Assembly (NCBI GenBank): GCA_903874575.1
Contig: CAIQSZ010000352.1
Coordinates: 1-5,988 of the forward strand
Direction: 5' to 3'
DNA length: 5,988 nt
Source: an uncultured Elusimicrobia bacterium
Lineage (GTDB): Bacteria; Elusimicrobiota; Elusimicrobia; UBA1565; UBA9628
Shown: piece by piece, positions 1-5,988 of the stretch
How the letters are laid out: each line of letters begins with the position of its first letter
Position numbering within the stretch: the stretch's first letter is position 1
Program-made: the position numbers and the translations under genes
Notes under the pieces: generated by a model
Database searches by the model: none
Told to the model about the DNA's origin: nothing
What the model saw: only the letters and a program-made list of their open reading frames with translations

Positions 1-549
1 GGCCACGATACCCTGCAGTTCGATGAGCTTCTCAATGGGTTTTTCCCGAGCCGCCCCGCGGATTTTTCCCCGATGATTCCCGCGCTCGGCCTCCAGCCGG
101 ATGCGCTCGGCTAGCTCGGCACGGCGGGCCTGTTCTTCGCGGATGCGGACCAAGTCCATGGGAGACATCATGGGGTCGCGCGCTAGGGAGATCGTGACCG
201 TGGCCGCGACCACGGCGGCCGACGCTCCGGGCGCGGCGGGAGAGCTCGCGGTCGGTGTGACCGACGGAACATGGGCGGCCGCCGGAGCCTCCGCGTTCGA
301 AGAGACGGCAGCCGCTGTGGACGAGACGTTGCTCGCCGCCGCAACGGCGATGGGGTTGACCAGTCGATTCGTGGGCGGGGTCTGGAAAACCGTGCCTTGA
401 GGACGCGCATGGGACTTCGAGGCGACGCCGCGGTCGCGCTCGGACTTCAAATGAGACCACCAGTTGTAAAAAAGAAAGCCGGGAACCGCCAGGGCGACCG
501 TGAGAATCGCCCAACCGACGCCTCCCCGCACGGGGGTTCGCGCCGCCAT
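1..549 (-). CDS. pilP: PilP/GspC-like pilus alignment complex protein, N-terminal part (runs off left edge)
   Basis: The frame is open from an ATG at 549 to base 1, giving 183 codons with no stop, so the C-terminus lies outside the window. Residues about 12-30 are one hydrophobic helix (VGWAILTVALAVPGFLF), preceded by Arg residues, which fits an N-in inner-membrane anchor. I see no lipobox cysteine. An Ala/Pro/Ser/Thr-rich linker follows (about 50-115), then RDPMMSPMDL (124-133), which resembles the RDPF-type motif of PilP/GspC proteins. Next comes a charged helix (about 134-170), and then LIELQGIVA, which looks like the first strand of the periplasmic HR/PilP domain. Known PilP proteins bind PilN/PilO and the secretin PilQ. 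The ATG shares one base with the pilO stop (TGATG) and has AAGAGG 8 bases upstream. GspC of a type II system is the main alternative. The family call rests on motif, topology and gene order, since the conserved domain is cut off. Confidence 0.75.
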   Translation of the reverse strand, partial: MAARTPVRGGVGWAILTVALAVPGFLFYNWWSHLKSERDRGVASKSHARPQGTVFQTPPTNRLVNPIAVAAASNVSSTAAAVSSNAEAPAAAHVPSVTPTASSPAAPGASAAVVAATVTISLARDPMMSPMDLVRIREEQARRAELAERIRLEAERGNHRGKIRGAAREKPIEKLIELQGIVA

Positions 550-1136
550 CAGCGGAACCTCTTATTCGGGATCAAAGTCGAAATCTCCGCCCGAACCTCG
601 ACCATCCCCGGCTTCTCTTTCTTCTTGACGACTTCGATGAGTTGGACGTGCAGCATGGGTTTGGCGCTTTCGACGCGAAGTATCCAATCGAAAAGCTCCG
701 TGAAGGTCAAAGCCAGGGATACTTCCGAAGTTTGGGCGATGAGCCCATTCGATTCCTGCTCGCGTATCGGTTTGAATTCCTCCACGTTGATCCCGCTTGC
801 GGACAGCGAGTCGCGCAACGAATTCGAAAGCCATTGCTCGCGGTCGTCGACCACGGGCAGGCCGCTATAGGCGCTGTTGAGCAGGTCGCGGATAGCTTTA
901 TACTTCTCGCCGTAATCGCTCAGCGCTTTCGCTTTATCGATTTGGGCCTGTAAACGGGAACTCTTTTGCTGCGGCGGGACGTAGACGCCGACATACGCGG
1001 CAAAGACGAGAAAACCGGCGATGCCGAAGGCCCGGCCGAAGCGCTTGCCCCCCCTGTCGCGCAAGGTGCCGAGGACAAGATTGACCTCGCCGCCGATCAA
1101 CTCAATCAGGTACGACGGATCCGATTTCATCGCCAT
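549..1136 (-). CDS. pilO: PilO-like type IV pilus inner-membrane alignment protein
   Basis: This 195-residue protein has the usual length and layout of PilO/GspM. It has a short cytoplasmic N-terminus (1-35), one membrane helix at about 36-54 (FGIAGFLVFAAYVGVYV), a short helical or coiled-coil stretch at about 56-88, and a periplasmic alpha/beta domain (about 100-195). The segment NVEEFKPIREQE, then SLALTFTELFDWILRVES and HVQLIEVVKKKE, follows the strand-helix-strand pattern of the PilO ferredoxin-like fold, including the typical 'L.l.G/T.f..l..fi..vE' helix. PilO pairs with PilN and helps hold PilP under the secretin. Its ATG overlaps the pilMN stop by one base (TGATG at 1138-1134). A second in-frame ATG two codons later (1130) is an alternative start. 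No Shine-Dalgarno is evident, so coupled translation is likely. GspM of a type II secretion system is the alternative; the fused PilM neighbour favours PilO. Confidence 0.82.
   Translation of the reverse strand: MAMKSDPSYLIELIGGEVNLVLGTLRDRGGKRFGRAFGIAGFLVFAAYVGVYVPPQQKSSRLQAQIDKAKALSDYGEKYKAIRDLLNSAYSGLPVVDDREQWLSNSLRDSLSASGINVEEFKPIREQESNGLIAQTSEVSLALTFTELFDWILRVESAKPMLHVQLIEVVKKKEKPGMVEVRAEISTLIPNKRFR
558..563 (-). promoter_or_regulatory. Ribosome binding site of the pilP-like gene
   Basis: The minus strand reads AAGAGG, followed by an 8-base spacer and the ATG at 549. It lies inside the last codons of pilO. It is the clearest Shine-Dalgarno match at a start codon in the window and supports 549 as the start. 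The pilMN and pilO starts lack such a site and probably rely on translational coupling. Confidence 0.6.
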
Positions 1137-2770
1137 CAGCGTTTTGACGACAAGTTCAAGGTGAATTCCGTTCTTCCTTCCAATTTCACGGCGAGAGACT
1201 TGGGATCGAGCCCGCCGGTCGCGGGGTACGCGTCGTCCGAGGCATCCGACTTTTTCTGGACGGAAAGAGTGATCTCGAAATCCTTGCCGAGCACGGCGTT
1301 CTTAAGAATATTTTCCTTGAACTGGAAAACTTGCGACTGTTCGTCGGCCACGGTCTTGTCTTGCACATGGCCATTCAATTCCACCGTCTGCGGCGACTTT
1401 CCCGCGCTGGCCAATGGGTTGGAAACATTGATTTTATCCAGCCAGACGCGTTCGGGCATCGAGTCGATAATTTCCTTGAGCAGAGCCGACACCTTAGGGC
1501 GAACCATGATGGTTGCCGTGCGAATCTGCTCGAGCTGGCTCTGCATCTCGCTCAGCATCTTGTCGATCGCCGCCGGGTCCAGCGCGCCGATGGCGGCATT
1601 GACGTCGGGATCGATCTTCGACTGGTACCGGTGAAGGTCCTGGGCGCGATAGGCGTAGGTCGCCGTCTTAAAAAGACCCAAGACGGCCAGGAAGGCGGCC
1701 AACACGGCGCCGGCGATCATGACGTCGCGCGCGACGCTGCGCTCCTCCGGCGCGATCCGGTTGATCTCGGCGAGGTTGATTGAGTCGCCCGACGTCAAGG
1801 AACACGCCGAGGCCCCGAGCGCCGCATAGCCTCCCCAATCGCCGCTCTTGATCGCCAGCAACTTGGGCGTATCCTGCAACACGGCGGGAAGCTGCAACTC
1901 CTGCGCGAAGACCTCGCGCAACTTGTCGAGGTCGGCCAGATTGCCGCTGACGCGGATTTGGGAAAGTCCCGCCAGACCCAGTTGTTTCTGCACGAACGAC
2001 ATACAGCCGGTCAGGTCGATCTTCCGCAGGTCCGCCGACGTCGCGTTCGCGGGAAGGAATACCTCGCGGAAGAAGACCGGCTCTCCGCGGTCGACGACCA
2101 GGACGCGGACGTTGCCTCCGTCGATGTGCACCTGCACGAACGGCGCGGGCGATTTCTGCGGGTCGGCGGACTGCCACAAACGAAGCACCGATATGGGCGC
2201 GACCTCCAGCCCCACCAAGTTCAATCCCAGCGCGTTGACCAGGCCCTGGACGTTGGCGAGATTCTTTTTCTGCGTGACCGCCATGAGGACGCCCAGGCGG
2301 TTCTTGCCGGTCGCGTCCAACGGCAACGGAACCGCGGTAAAATCATAGGCGAGGACGTCGAAGGGGATCGGAATGTACTTCTTCGCCTCCAGAGGCACCG
2401 CGCTGCGCAAAAACCTCTGCCCCACGGCGGGCATCGGGAAATACCGCAGGAGGCCCAAATGATGCGAGAGCGTCACGCGGACGTTCTTCGAGTTCCAGCG
2501 CAACTGCGACATCGACTGCCGGAGGGGCCCCGCGACTTTCGCCGGATCGGATAGGAAATCAGTGTTCATCGTCGCCGTGGCGCCGGGCTTCTTCGGGTCG
2601 GTCGGGATCGGTATGCGGACGAGGTTGTCCACCACGATCTTCCCGCTCTTGAGATGAGTTTCCGCCATGTAGACGACGTCGGGACTCAGATACAATCCGA
2701 GGCTGGACGAGGCCTTGGGCACCTTGCGGCCGAACGCGATCTGATCGATGAAATCGTCGAATTGTCTCAT
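1136..2770 (-). CDS. pilM: PilM-PilN fusion protein (type IV pilus alignment complex)
   Basis: The 544 residues read as PilM followed by PilN in one chain. Residues 1 to about 325 are the actin-like PilM part. They include LGLYLSPDVVYMAE (24-37), in the place of the first phosphate-binding loop, and the PilM hallmark EAKKYIPIPFDVLAYDF (128-144). VHIDGGNVRVLVVDRGEPVF (214-233) stands in for the second phosphate loop, and GGYAALGASA (313-322) for the adenosine-side motif. SINLAEINRI (330-339) matches the INL-type N-terminal peptide of PilN, which in separate proteins docks into PilM. A membrane helix follows at about 349-370, then a helical stretch (about 375-435) and a periplasmic alpha/beta domain (about 438-539) with the PilN-like segment PERVWLDKINVS. 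The two phosphate loops lack the usual aspartates, so ATP binding is doubtful. The ATG overlaps the preceding stop (ATGA, 2770-2767) and has no clear ribosome site. The topology equals that of GspL, the alternative assignment. Confidence 0.85.
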   Translation of the reverse strand: MRQFDDFIDQIAFGRKVPKASSSLGLYLSPDVVYMAETHLKSGKIVVDNLVRIPIPTDPKKPGATATMNTDFLSDPAKVAGPLRQSMSQLRWNSKNVRVTLSHHLGLLRYFPMPAVGQRFLRSAVPLEAKKYIPIPFDVLAYDFTAVPLPLDATGKNRLGVLMAVTQKKNLANVQGLVNALGLNLVGLEVAPISVLRLWQSADPQKSPAPFVQVHIDGGNVRVLVVDRGEPVFFREVFLPANATSADLRKIDLTGCMSFVQKQLGLAGLSQIRVSGNLADLDKLREVFAQELQLPAVLQDTPKLLAIKSGDWGGYAALGASACSLTSGDSINLAEINRIAPEERSVARDVMIAGAVLAAFLAVLGLFKTATYAYRAQDLHRYQSKIDPDVNAAIGALDPAAIDKMLSEMQSQLEQIRTATIMVRPKVSALLKEIIDSMPERVWLDKINVSNPLASAGKSPQTVELNGHVQDKTVADEQSQVFQFKENILKNAVLGKDFEITLSVQKKSDASDDAYPATGGLDPKSLAVKLEGRTEFTLNLSSKR

Positions 2771-4698
2771 CGGTCGCTGCGGGCGAGGACCAGTTCGACG
2801 GTCGCCCCCTCCCCCGCGGAAGCGGAAGCGGTCATGGTAATCTTCGCGGGCGGGATCTGATAGCGGTTGATCATCAGGCCGACGATCATCCGCGCCCTAT
2901 TGTCGGACAATTTGTCGGCATCCTGCTCGTCGGGCGCCGCATGACCGATGACCTGGAGCGTCTCGAGCGGATAAACCGAGATGTCGGTCGCCGCCTTCGC
3001 CAGCGTCTTCTCGGACGCCGGCGTCAGTTGGTGGGTATTGCGCGCAAACGCGAGAACGTAACGCCCCGGCTTTTCGGCCGGCGAGGGCGCGGACGCCGAC
3101 GCGCCGTCGGCGTCCTTGGCCGACGCGGCTTTAGGCTGGGTCGCTTTAGCTGATTTTCCCTTGTCGTCTTTCGAGGCTTTCTTCGCCCGAACCCCGCGCC
3201 TGACGACCGTTCGCTTGGACGAAGAGCCGCGGCGCGGACTCACCTCGAAGGCGGCAGTCTTGGCCGCGGGCTTCAGGCCTTTGACGAGGGGCTTCGCATC
3301 GCCGCCGGGAAGATCCTCGCTCGGCGCGGCGGGCGCTCCGGCGGCGGTCTTCGCGGAATCGGGGGGCGCGACCATGGTCGAGGAACTCTTGACGGTCCCG
3401 GGACCGGTGGCCAGCATCTTCTCCGAATCGCCTTCATCGCCGAGAAGACGTATCCATCGGTGCAACGTGCGCTGGCGGTTCTTGGCGTCAAGCGCCGACA
3501 GGATGCATTCATAGCGCCCCGTCGGGAGCGGCGAACTGAAATAGTTCTGCCGTCCGTTCCAGAATATCTGATGGAAGACGGGCCCTCCCCCGACGACCTC
3601 CTGGAGAGGCGCGAGTTCGGAACCGTCCCTGGCGGGCTGCAGAAGTTGGAACTTCCAAGAGACCAGGCCCGCGGGAGGATCCGACACGGAAAATTCGATG
3701 ATCGCGCCCTGATTGCGCGAAGGACGAATCTGCTGAGGGAAAACGCCGAGAGAGATCGGCGGACCTTGTTCGTCGCCGATCGCGCTCTCGACGGATAGAA
3801 TCATGGGCTGGTCGTAGAGAAAGACGATGACGACGCCCTTGAAGTCGAGCAAAGACTTGGGAATGTCGACTTGGGTGTTGAGCAGATTGACTCGGACCCG
3901 AGGTGGCGCCACCCCGGCTTGATAAAGGGCCGCGGACACGCCCATGGTGCGGCGCATGTCGAGGACTTTTGCGTCGCCCATCGCCGTGCCTTCAGGAAGG
4001 ATCAGAACCTGAGTGCTTCCCAGGGCGAAGACCAGCTTGGTCAAGGGATCCAGGATCTTCGAAGCGTCGCGCAGAAACGAAATGCCCGACTGAAAGAGCA
4101 ACGGCGACGGAATGCCTAGCGCCGCGGGATCCCCGTTCTCGCGCATGACCACGCGCACGCCCTCCACGGCCTTGAGATCGACGAGGCTTCGTTCCTGAGC
4201 GGCATGCAGGCGCGCCCGGATCTCCTTGCGCATCAGAGCCTTGTTCGACGCGGACATCTCGTCGCTGCGGGTCGCGCGCGCGACGGGCCTGCGCGCCTTG
4301 CGCCCGTCGCTCTCTGACTCGTCCAACTCATCGCCGTGAGAGGGCCGGGGGTTGGGGGCGGCGACGCCTTCGGCGACGACGTCTCCCCCGCTGGCTCCGG
4401 GCGCGTTCGCGGGCGCCTTCGGGGCGGGACTCCCGCCGTATCCGCCGCCGCTGTTCATCCGATGAGTGATCAGGTTGATGTACTCATTGGCCATCGAACG
4501 TTCCGACGGATCTCCTTTCGTCAGGATTTCCATGAAACGGTCCATCGCCTGGACGTCGTCGCCTTGTTCGAAGAAATGAATCGCCGTCTTCATGGGGCGG
4601 CTGAGTCCCGTCTGCGTATCGTCCGCGTCTTGCGCGCGCGCAAGAGGAAGAAGAGACGCGAGAGCGGCGGCGATGACGAGGGTCTTCAATAAGGGCAT
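2767..4698 (-). CDS. Exported protein with two divergent OmpA-like domains and an Ig/FlgD-like domain
   Basis: This 643-residue protein starts with a clear Sec signal peptide (1-22, cleavage after ARA at 20-22), which supports the ATG at 4698. Residues about 36-80 form a helical, TPR-like pair (AIHFFEQGDDVQAMDRFMEI). A Gly/Pro/Ala-rich linker follows (about 84-150). Residues about 181-272 resemble an OmpA/MotB domain: LLFQSGISFL, then VLILPEGTAM, then MRRTMGVSAALYQAGVAP. Residues about 299-418 look like a beta-sandwich of the Ig or FlgD type, with FWNGR, LPTGRYECILSALDAKNR and W415. A long Lys/Ala/Ser-rich linker (about 425-545) leads to a second OmpA-like domain (546-642) containing VIGHAAPDE and LSDNRARMIV. 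Such domains usually bind peptidoglycan, but the GHTD aspartate is absent from both. The stop overlaps the pilMN start, so the protein is probably made with the pilus complex, perhaps as a periplasmic or cell-wall partner. That role is inference, and the exact family is not recognised. Confidence 0.8.
   Translation of the reverse strand: MPLLKTLVIAAALASLLPLARAQDADDTQTGLSRPMKTAIHFFEQGDDVQAMDRFMEILTKGDPSERSMANEYINLITHRMNSGGGYGGSPAPKAPANAPGASGGDVVAEGVAAPNPRPSHGDELDESESDGRKARRPVARATRSDEMSASNKALMRKEIRARLHAAQERSLVDLKAVEGVRVVMRENGDPAALGIPSPLLFQSGISFLRDASKILDPLTKLVFALGSTQVLILPEGTAMGDAKVLDMRRTMGVSAALYQAGVAPPRVRVNLLNTQVDIPKSLLDFKGVVIVFLYDQPMILSVESAIGDEQGPPISLGVFPQQIRPSRNQGAIIEFSVSDPPAGLVSWKFQLLQPARDGSELAPLQEVVGGGPVFHQIFWNGRQNYFSSPLPTGRYECILSALDAKNRQRTLHRWIRLLGDEGDSEKMLATGPGTVKSSSTMVAPPDSAKTAAGAPAAPSEDLPGGDAKPLVKGLKPAAKTAAFEVSPRRGSSSKRTVVRRGVRAKKASKDDKGKSAKATQPKAASAKDADGASASAPSPAEKPGRYVLAFARNTHQLTPASEKTLAKAATDISVYPLETLQVIGHAAPDEQDADKLSDNRARMIVGLMINRYQIPPAKITMTASASAGEGATVELVLARSDR
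4628..4645. repeat. Perfect 18-bp palindrome inside the signal-peptide codons
   Basis: The bases TCTTGCGCGCGCGCAAGA equal their own reverse complement. They lie 54-71 bases into the gene starting at 4698 and cover codons for roughly ARAQD at the signal-peptide cleavage site. They could form a cruciform or a protein-binding site. An RNA hairpin would need some central GC pairs to open as a loop. It may be chance: alternating GC is common in GC-rich DNA, and the Ala-Arg-Ala codons favour it. Confidence 0.4.
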
Positions 4699-4783
4699 AC
4701 TTTGGCGACCCGCATGAGGGGCCGCGCGAATACGAGCATAAAGGAAGCCGATTTCTGATTTATTACGGTGTCCTCTGGGAATT
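4699..4783 (-). other. Only intergenic gap; leader of the OmpA-like/pilMNOP operon
   Basis: These 85 bases separate the stop of the TPR gene from the start of the signal-peptide protein and are the only gap between genes. The part at about 4735-4770 is visibly A/T-richer than its surroundings, as expected for a promoter or leader. I see no convincing stem-plus-U-tract terminator for the upstream gene, and no strong Shine-Dalgarno just before the ATG at 4698. Read-through from the upstream gene therefore remains possible. Confidence 0.55.
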
Positions 4784-4787
4784 TCAA
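4759..4787 (-). promoter_or_regulatory. Possible sigma-70-type promoter for the pilus operon
   Basis: On the minus strand TTGAAA (4787-4782, overlapping the stop codon of the TPR gene) resembles a -35 box. After 17 bases comes AATAAA (4764-4759), a 4-of-6 match to a -10 box, in the A/T-rich part of the gap. This would start transcription around 4752 and leave a leader of about 54 bases. The match is modest and the host's promoter consensus is unknown. Confidence 0.3.
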
Positions 4788-5988
4788 GGAGCGAGGCCGA
4801 GCGCCTTCAAACGGCCGAGCGCCGCCTGATTTCCCGGATCGAGGGTCAGCGCCGTCCTGTAGCGCGAGACGGCCTCCGAAACTCGTCCCACGGCCTGATA
4901 GGCGACGCCCAGGTTCAACTGAGACGGAACCCGGCTTGGATCCTCGGCCGCCGCCGCCTCCAGTTCGGGGATAGCCTCGGAAACCATGCCGCGCGTGAGC
5001 AGGATGCTCCCGTTGACGAACCGCGCTTTCGGCAGGTCCGGCGCCCGTCTGGCCGCCGAAGCCGACAACGCCAGGGTTCGGTCCGAGAAGTCGTTCCTTG
5101 AAATCGCGGCGTCCACCGCGCGCAGGTCCCCGAGAACGCCGAGGATCGCCGCGCGCGGACGGCCGGACTGGACGGCCAGTCCCGCGAGATTGCGCTCCGC
5201 CAGCGCCAGGTCAGGCGAGATCGAGAGGGCGCGTACGTAGGCGAGTTCCGCCTGCGGCCAGTCCCTCCGCAGCGAGAGCGCATAGCCGAGGTTATTCCAA
5301 TGGCTGGGATTATCCGGAAAATTGCGCACGGCTTCCCTCAGGACGGCCAAAGCCTCCTCGACTTGAGGCGCGGGAGCCCTCAGGTAGAAAGAACTCAAGA
5401 CATTGGCGAGGTCGTTGGTCAACGGGTTGATGGCCCACGCGGTCTGATAAAATTTCAGCGCCGTATCCGGCTTTCCGAGCGTGGTGTTGTACACCGTCGC
5501 CAGGTTGAAGTATATCTCGTCGTAGCCCGCGTTCGCATCCAGCGCCGCGCGGTAGGCCTGCGCCGCGTCGGCGGCGCGGCCGGCGCGCGCGTAGGAGTTC
5601 CCCAACTCATAGAGGGCGTTGACCTCCCGCGGCCCCCACGAACGGGAGCGCTCCAAAGCCTTGGCCGACGCCGGGATGCTTCCCATGCGCGCCAGCTTGA
5701 AGCCGGCGAAGTACCAAGCTTCCCGCTCCCAGAAGCGGACCTGCGTCCATGCGACGAACGCGGCGAAGCAGACGAGGACGCACGCGGCCGCGCGGCGAAT
5801 CCTCGGCGCGGCGCGCCATTCGAAGCGGCCGGCTTCGTCGCGAGCGCCCCGACCCAAGGTCGAACCGGCCAGCCACCAGAAGAGGAACGCCGGCACCGCG
5901 ATATGAAGCGACACGTTCAGCATGTTGTCGACCAGCACGCCCGCGCAACCCGCCGCCGCGCCCAGCCAGATCGGATCTTCTCCGAGCC
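4784..5988 (-). CDS. Membrane protein with C-terminal TPR array, probably O-antigen ligase-like (start beyond right edge)
   Basis: The frame is open from the right edge to a TGA at 4786-4784, giving 400 visible residues. No start can be assigned: the first in-frame GTG (5938) lies inside a hydrophobic stretch that continues upstream, so the true N-terminus is outside. Two hydrophobic helices lie near the edge (WLGAAAGCAGVLVDNML and SLHIAVPAFLFWWLAGSTL), and a third is at about 5790-5725 (ACVLVCFAAFVAWTQV). They resemble the end of the O-antigen ligase/polymerase (Wzy_C, WaaL, PglL) membrane domain. From about 5623 to 4829 there are around six TPR units, several with good consensus, for example ALYELGNSYARAGRAADAAQ, HWNNLGYALSLRRDWPQAEL and QLNLGVAYQAVGRVSEAVSR. 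TPR tails usually bind partners. If the assignment holds, the protein joins glycan chains at the outer face of the inner membrane. The TPR part is certain; the ligase part is inferred from few residues. Confidence 0.72.
   Translation of the reverse strand, partial: LGEDPIWLGAAAGCAGVLVDNMLNVSLHIAVPAFLFWWLAGSTLGRGARDEAGRFEWRAAPRIRRAAACVLVCFAAFVAWTQVRFWEREAWYFAGFKLARMGSIPASAKALERSRSWGPREVNALYELGNSYARAGRAADAAQAYRAALDANAGYDEIYFNLATVYNTTLGKPDTALKFYQTAWAINPLTNDLANVLSSFYLRAPAPQVEEALAVLREAVRNFPDNPSHWNNLGYALSLRRDWPQAELAYVRALSISPDLALAERNLAGLAVQSGRPRAAILGVLGDLRAVDAAISRNDFSDRTLALSASAARRAPDLPKARFVNGSILLTRGMVSEAIPELEAAAAEDPSRVPSQLNLGVAYQAVGRVSEAVSRYRTALTLDPGNQAALGRLKALGLAP

Noticed and set aside
32..514. 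A 160-codon minus-strand frame within the pilP region
   Set aside because: It is another frame of the same strand as the real pilP-like gene, which starts at 549 and runs open to base 1 with membrane helix, RDP motif and ribosome site. The 160-codon product is an Arg/Gly-rich shadow.
271..870. A 199-codon open frame on the plus strand, crossing the pilP/pilO boundary
   Set aside because: It lies antisense to two coherent, overlapping minus-strand genes with recognisable domains. Its translation is Arg/Ser-rich with no domain pattern. Long antisense frames are common in GC-rich coding DNA.
966..1634. Plus-strand open frame of 222 codons
   Set aside because: It is opposite pilO and the PilN half of the fusion and has no recognisable domain or ribosome site. 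I read it as an antisense shadow.
1958..2554. Plus-strand open frame of 198 codons
   Set aside because: It lies wholly antisense to the PilM part. Its composition is rich in Arg, His and Gln, as expected of a frame-shifted reading of GC-rich coding sequence.
3160..3420. Lys/Ala/Ser/Pro-rich stretch considered as a possible histone-like or DNA-binding tail, or a frameshift
   Set aside because: It sits in frame between the Ig-like and C-terminal OmpA-like domains of an exported protein, so it is best read as a flexible periplasmic linker. Both flanking domains stay in one frame.
5607..5948. Alternative minus-strand frame of 113 codons near the right edge
   Set aside because: The overlapping frame to 4784 has membrane helices and clear TPR repeats and continues to the edge. 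This frame is Arg-rich without pattern.
1..5988. CRISPR arrays, tRNA/rRNA genes, insertion sequences, attachment sites
   Set aside because: I see no regularly spaced repeats, no tRNA-like cloverleaf and no transposase or terminal inverted repeats. Coding sequence fills nearly the whole window.

Overview
The window is one stretch of chromosome-like, GC-rich DNA (about 60% GC by eye, not computed). Every supportable gene is on the minus strand and is read from right to left. Five genes are visible and both end genes run off the window. There is almost no non-coding DNA: the only gap is about 85 bases (4699-4783). I see no RNA genes, mobile elements or CRISPR arrays.

In transcription order the layout is: (1) 5988-4784, the C-terminal part of a membrane protein with a long TPR tail, probably an O-antigen ligase/polymerase-type protein whose start lies beyond the right edge; (2) a short A/T-richer gap with a possible promoter; (3) 4698-2767, an exported 643-residue protein with two divergent OmpA-like domains around an Ig/FlgD-like domain; (4) 2770-1136, a natural fusion of the type IV pilus proteins PilM and PilN; (5) 1136-549, a PilO-like protein; (6) 549 to the left edge, the N-terminal 183 codons of a PilP/GspC-like protein. 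Genes 3 to 6 overlap by 4, 1 and 1 bases, so they almost certainly form one translationally coupled operon.

Together pilMN, pilO and pilP encode the inner-membrane alignment complex of a type IV pilus or related type II secretion-like machine. This complex links the cytoplasmic motor and platform to the outer-membrane secretin, and a pilQ-like gene would be expected past the left edge. The OmpA-like protein, made from the same transcript, is a plausible periplasmic or cell-wall partner. The presumed glycan ligase/TPR protein upstream may be only a neighbour, or may act in surface polysaccharide or pilin glycosylation.

The host is a Gram-negative-type (diderm) bacterium: it has a Sec-exported OmpA-like protein and a PilMNOP set. 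The PilM-PilN fusion, the Ala/Lys-rich linkers and the TPR-tailed O-antigen ligase-like protein bring to mind Elusimicrobiota-like or other poorly cultured lineages, but that is a guess. The main points of interest are the GspL-like PilMN fusion with eroded nucleotide-binding motifs, a PilP anchored by a transmembrane helix rather than a lipid, and an operon-encoded dual OmpA-like protein that lacks the usual peptidoglycan-binding aspartate in both domains. I see no wholly new system.
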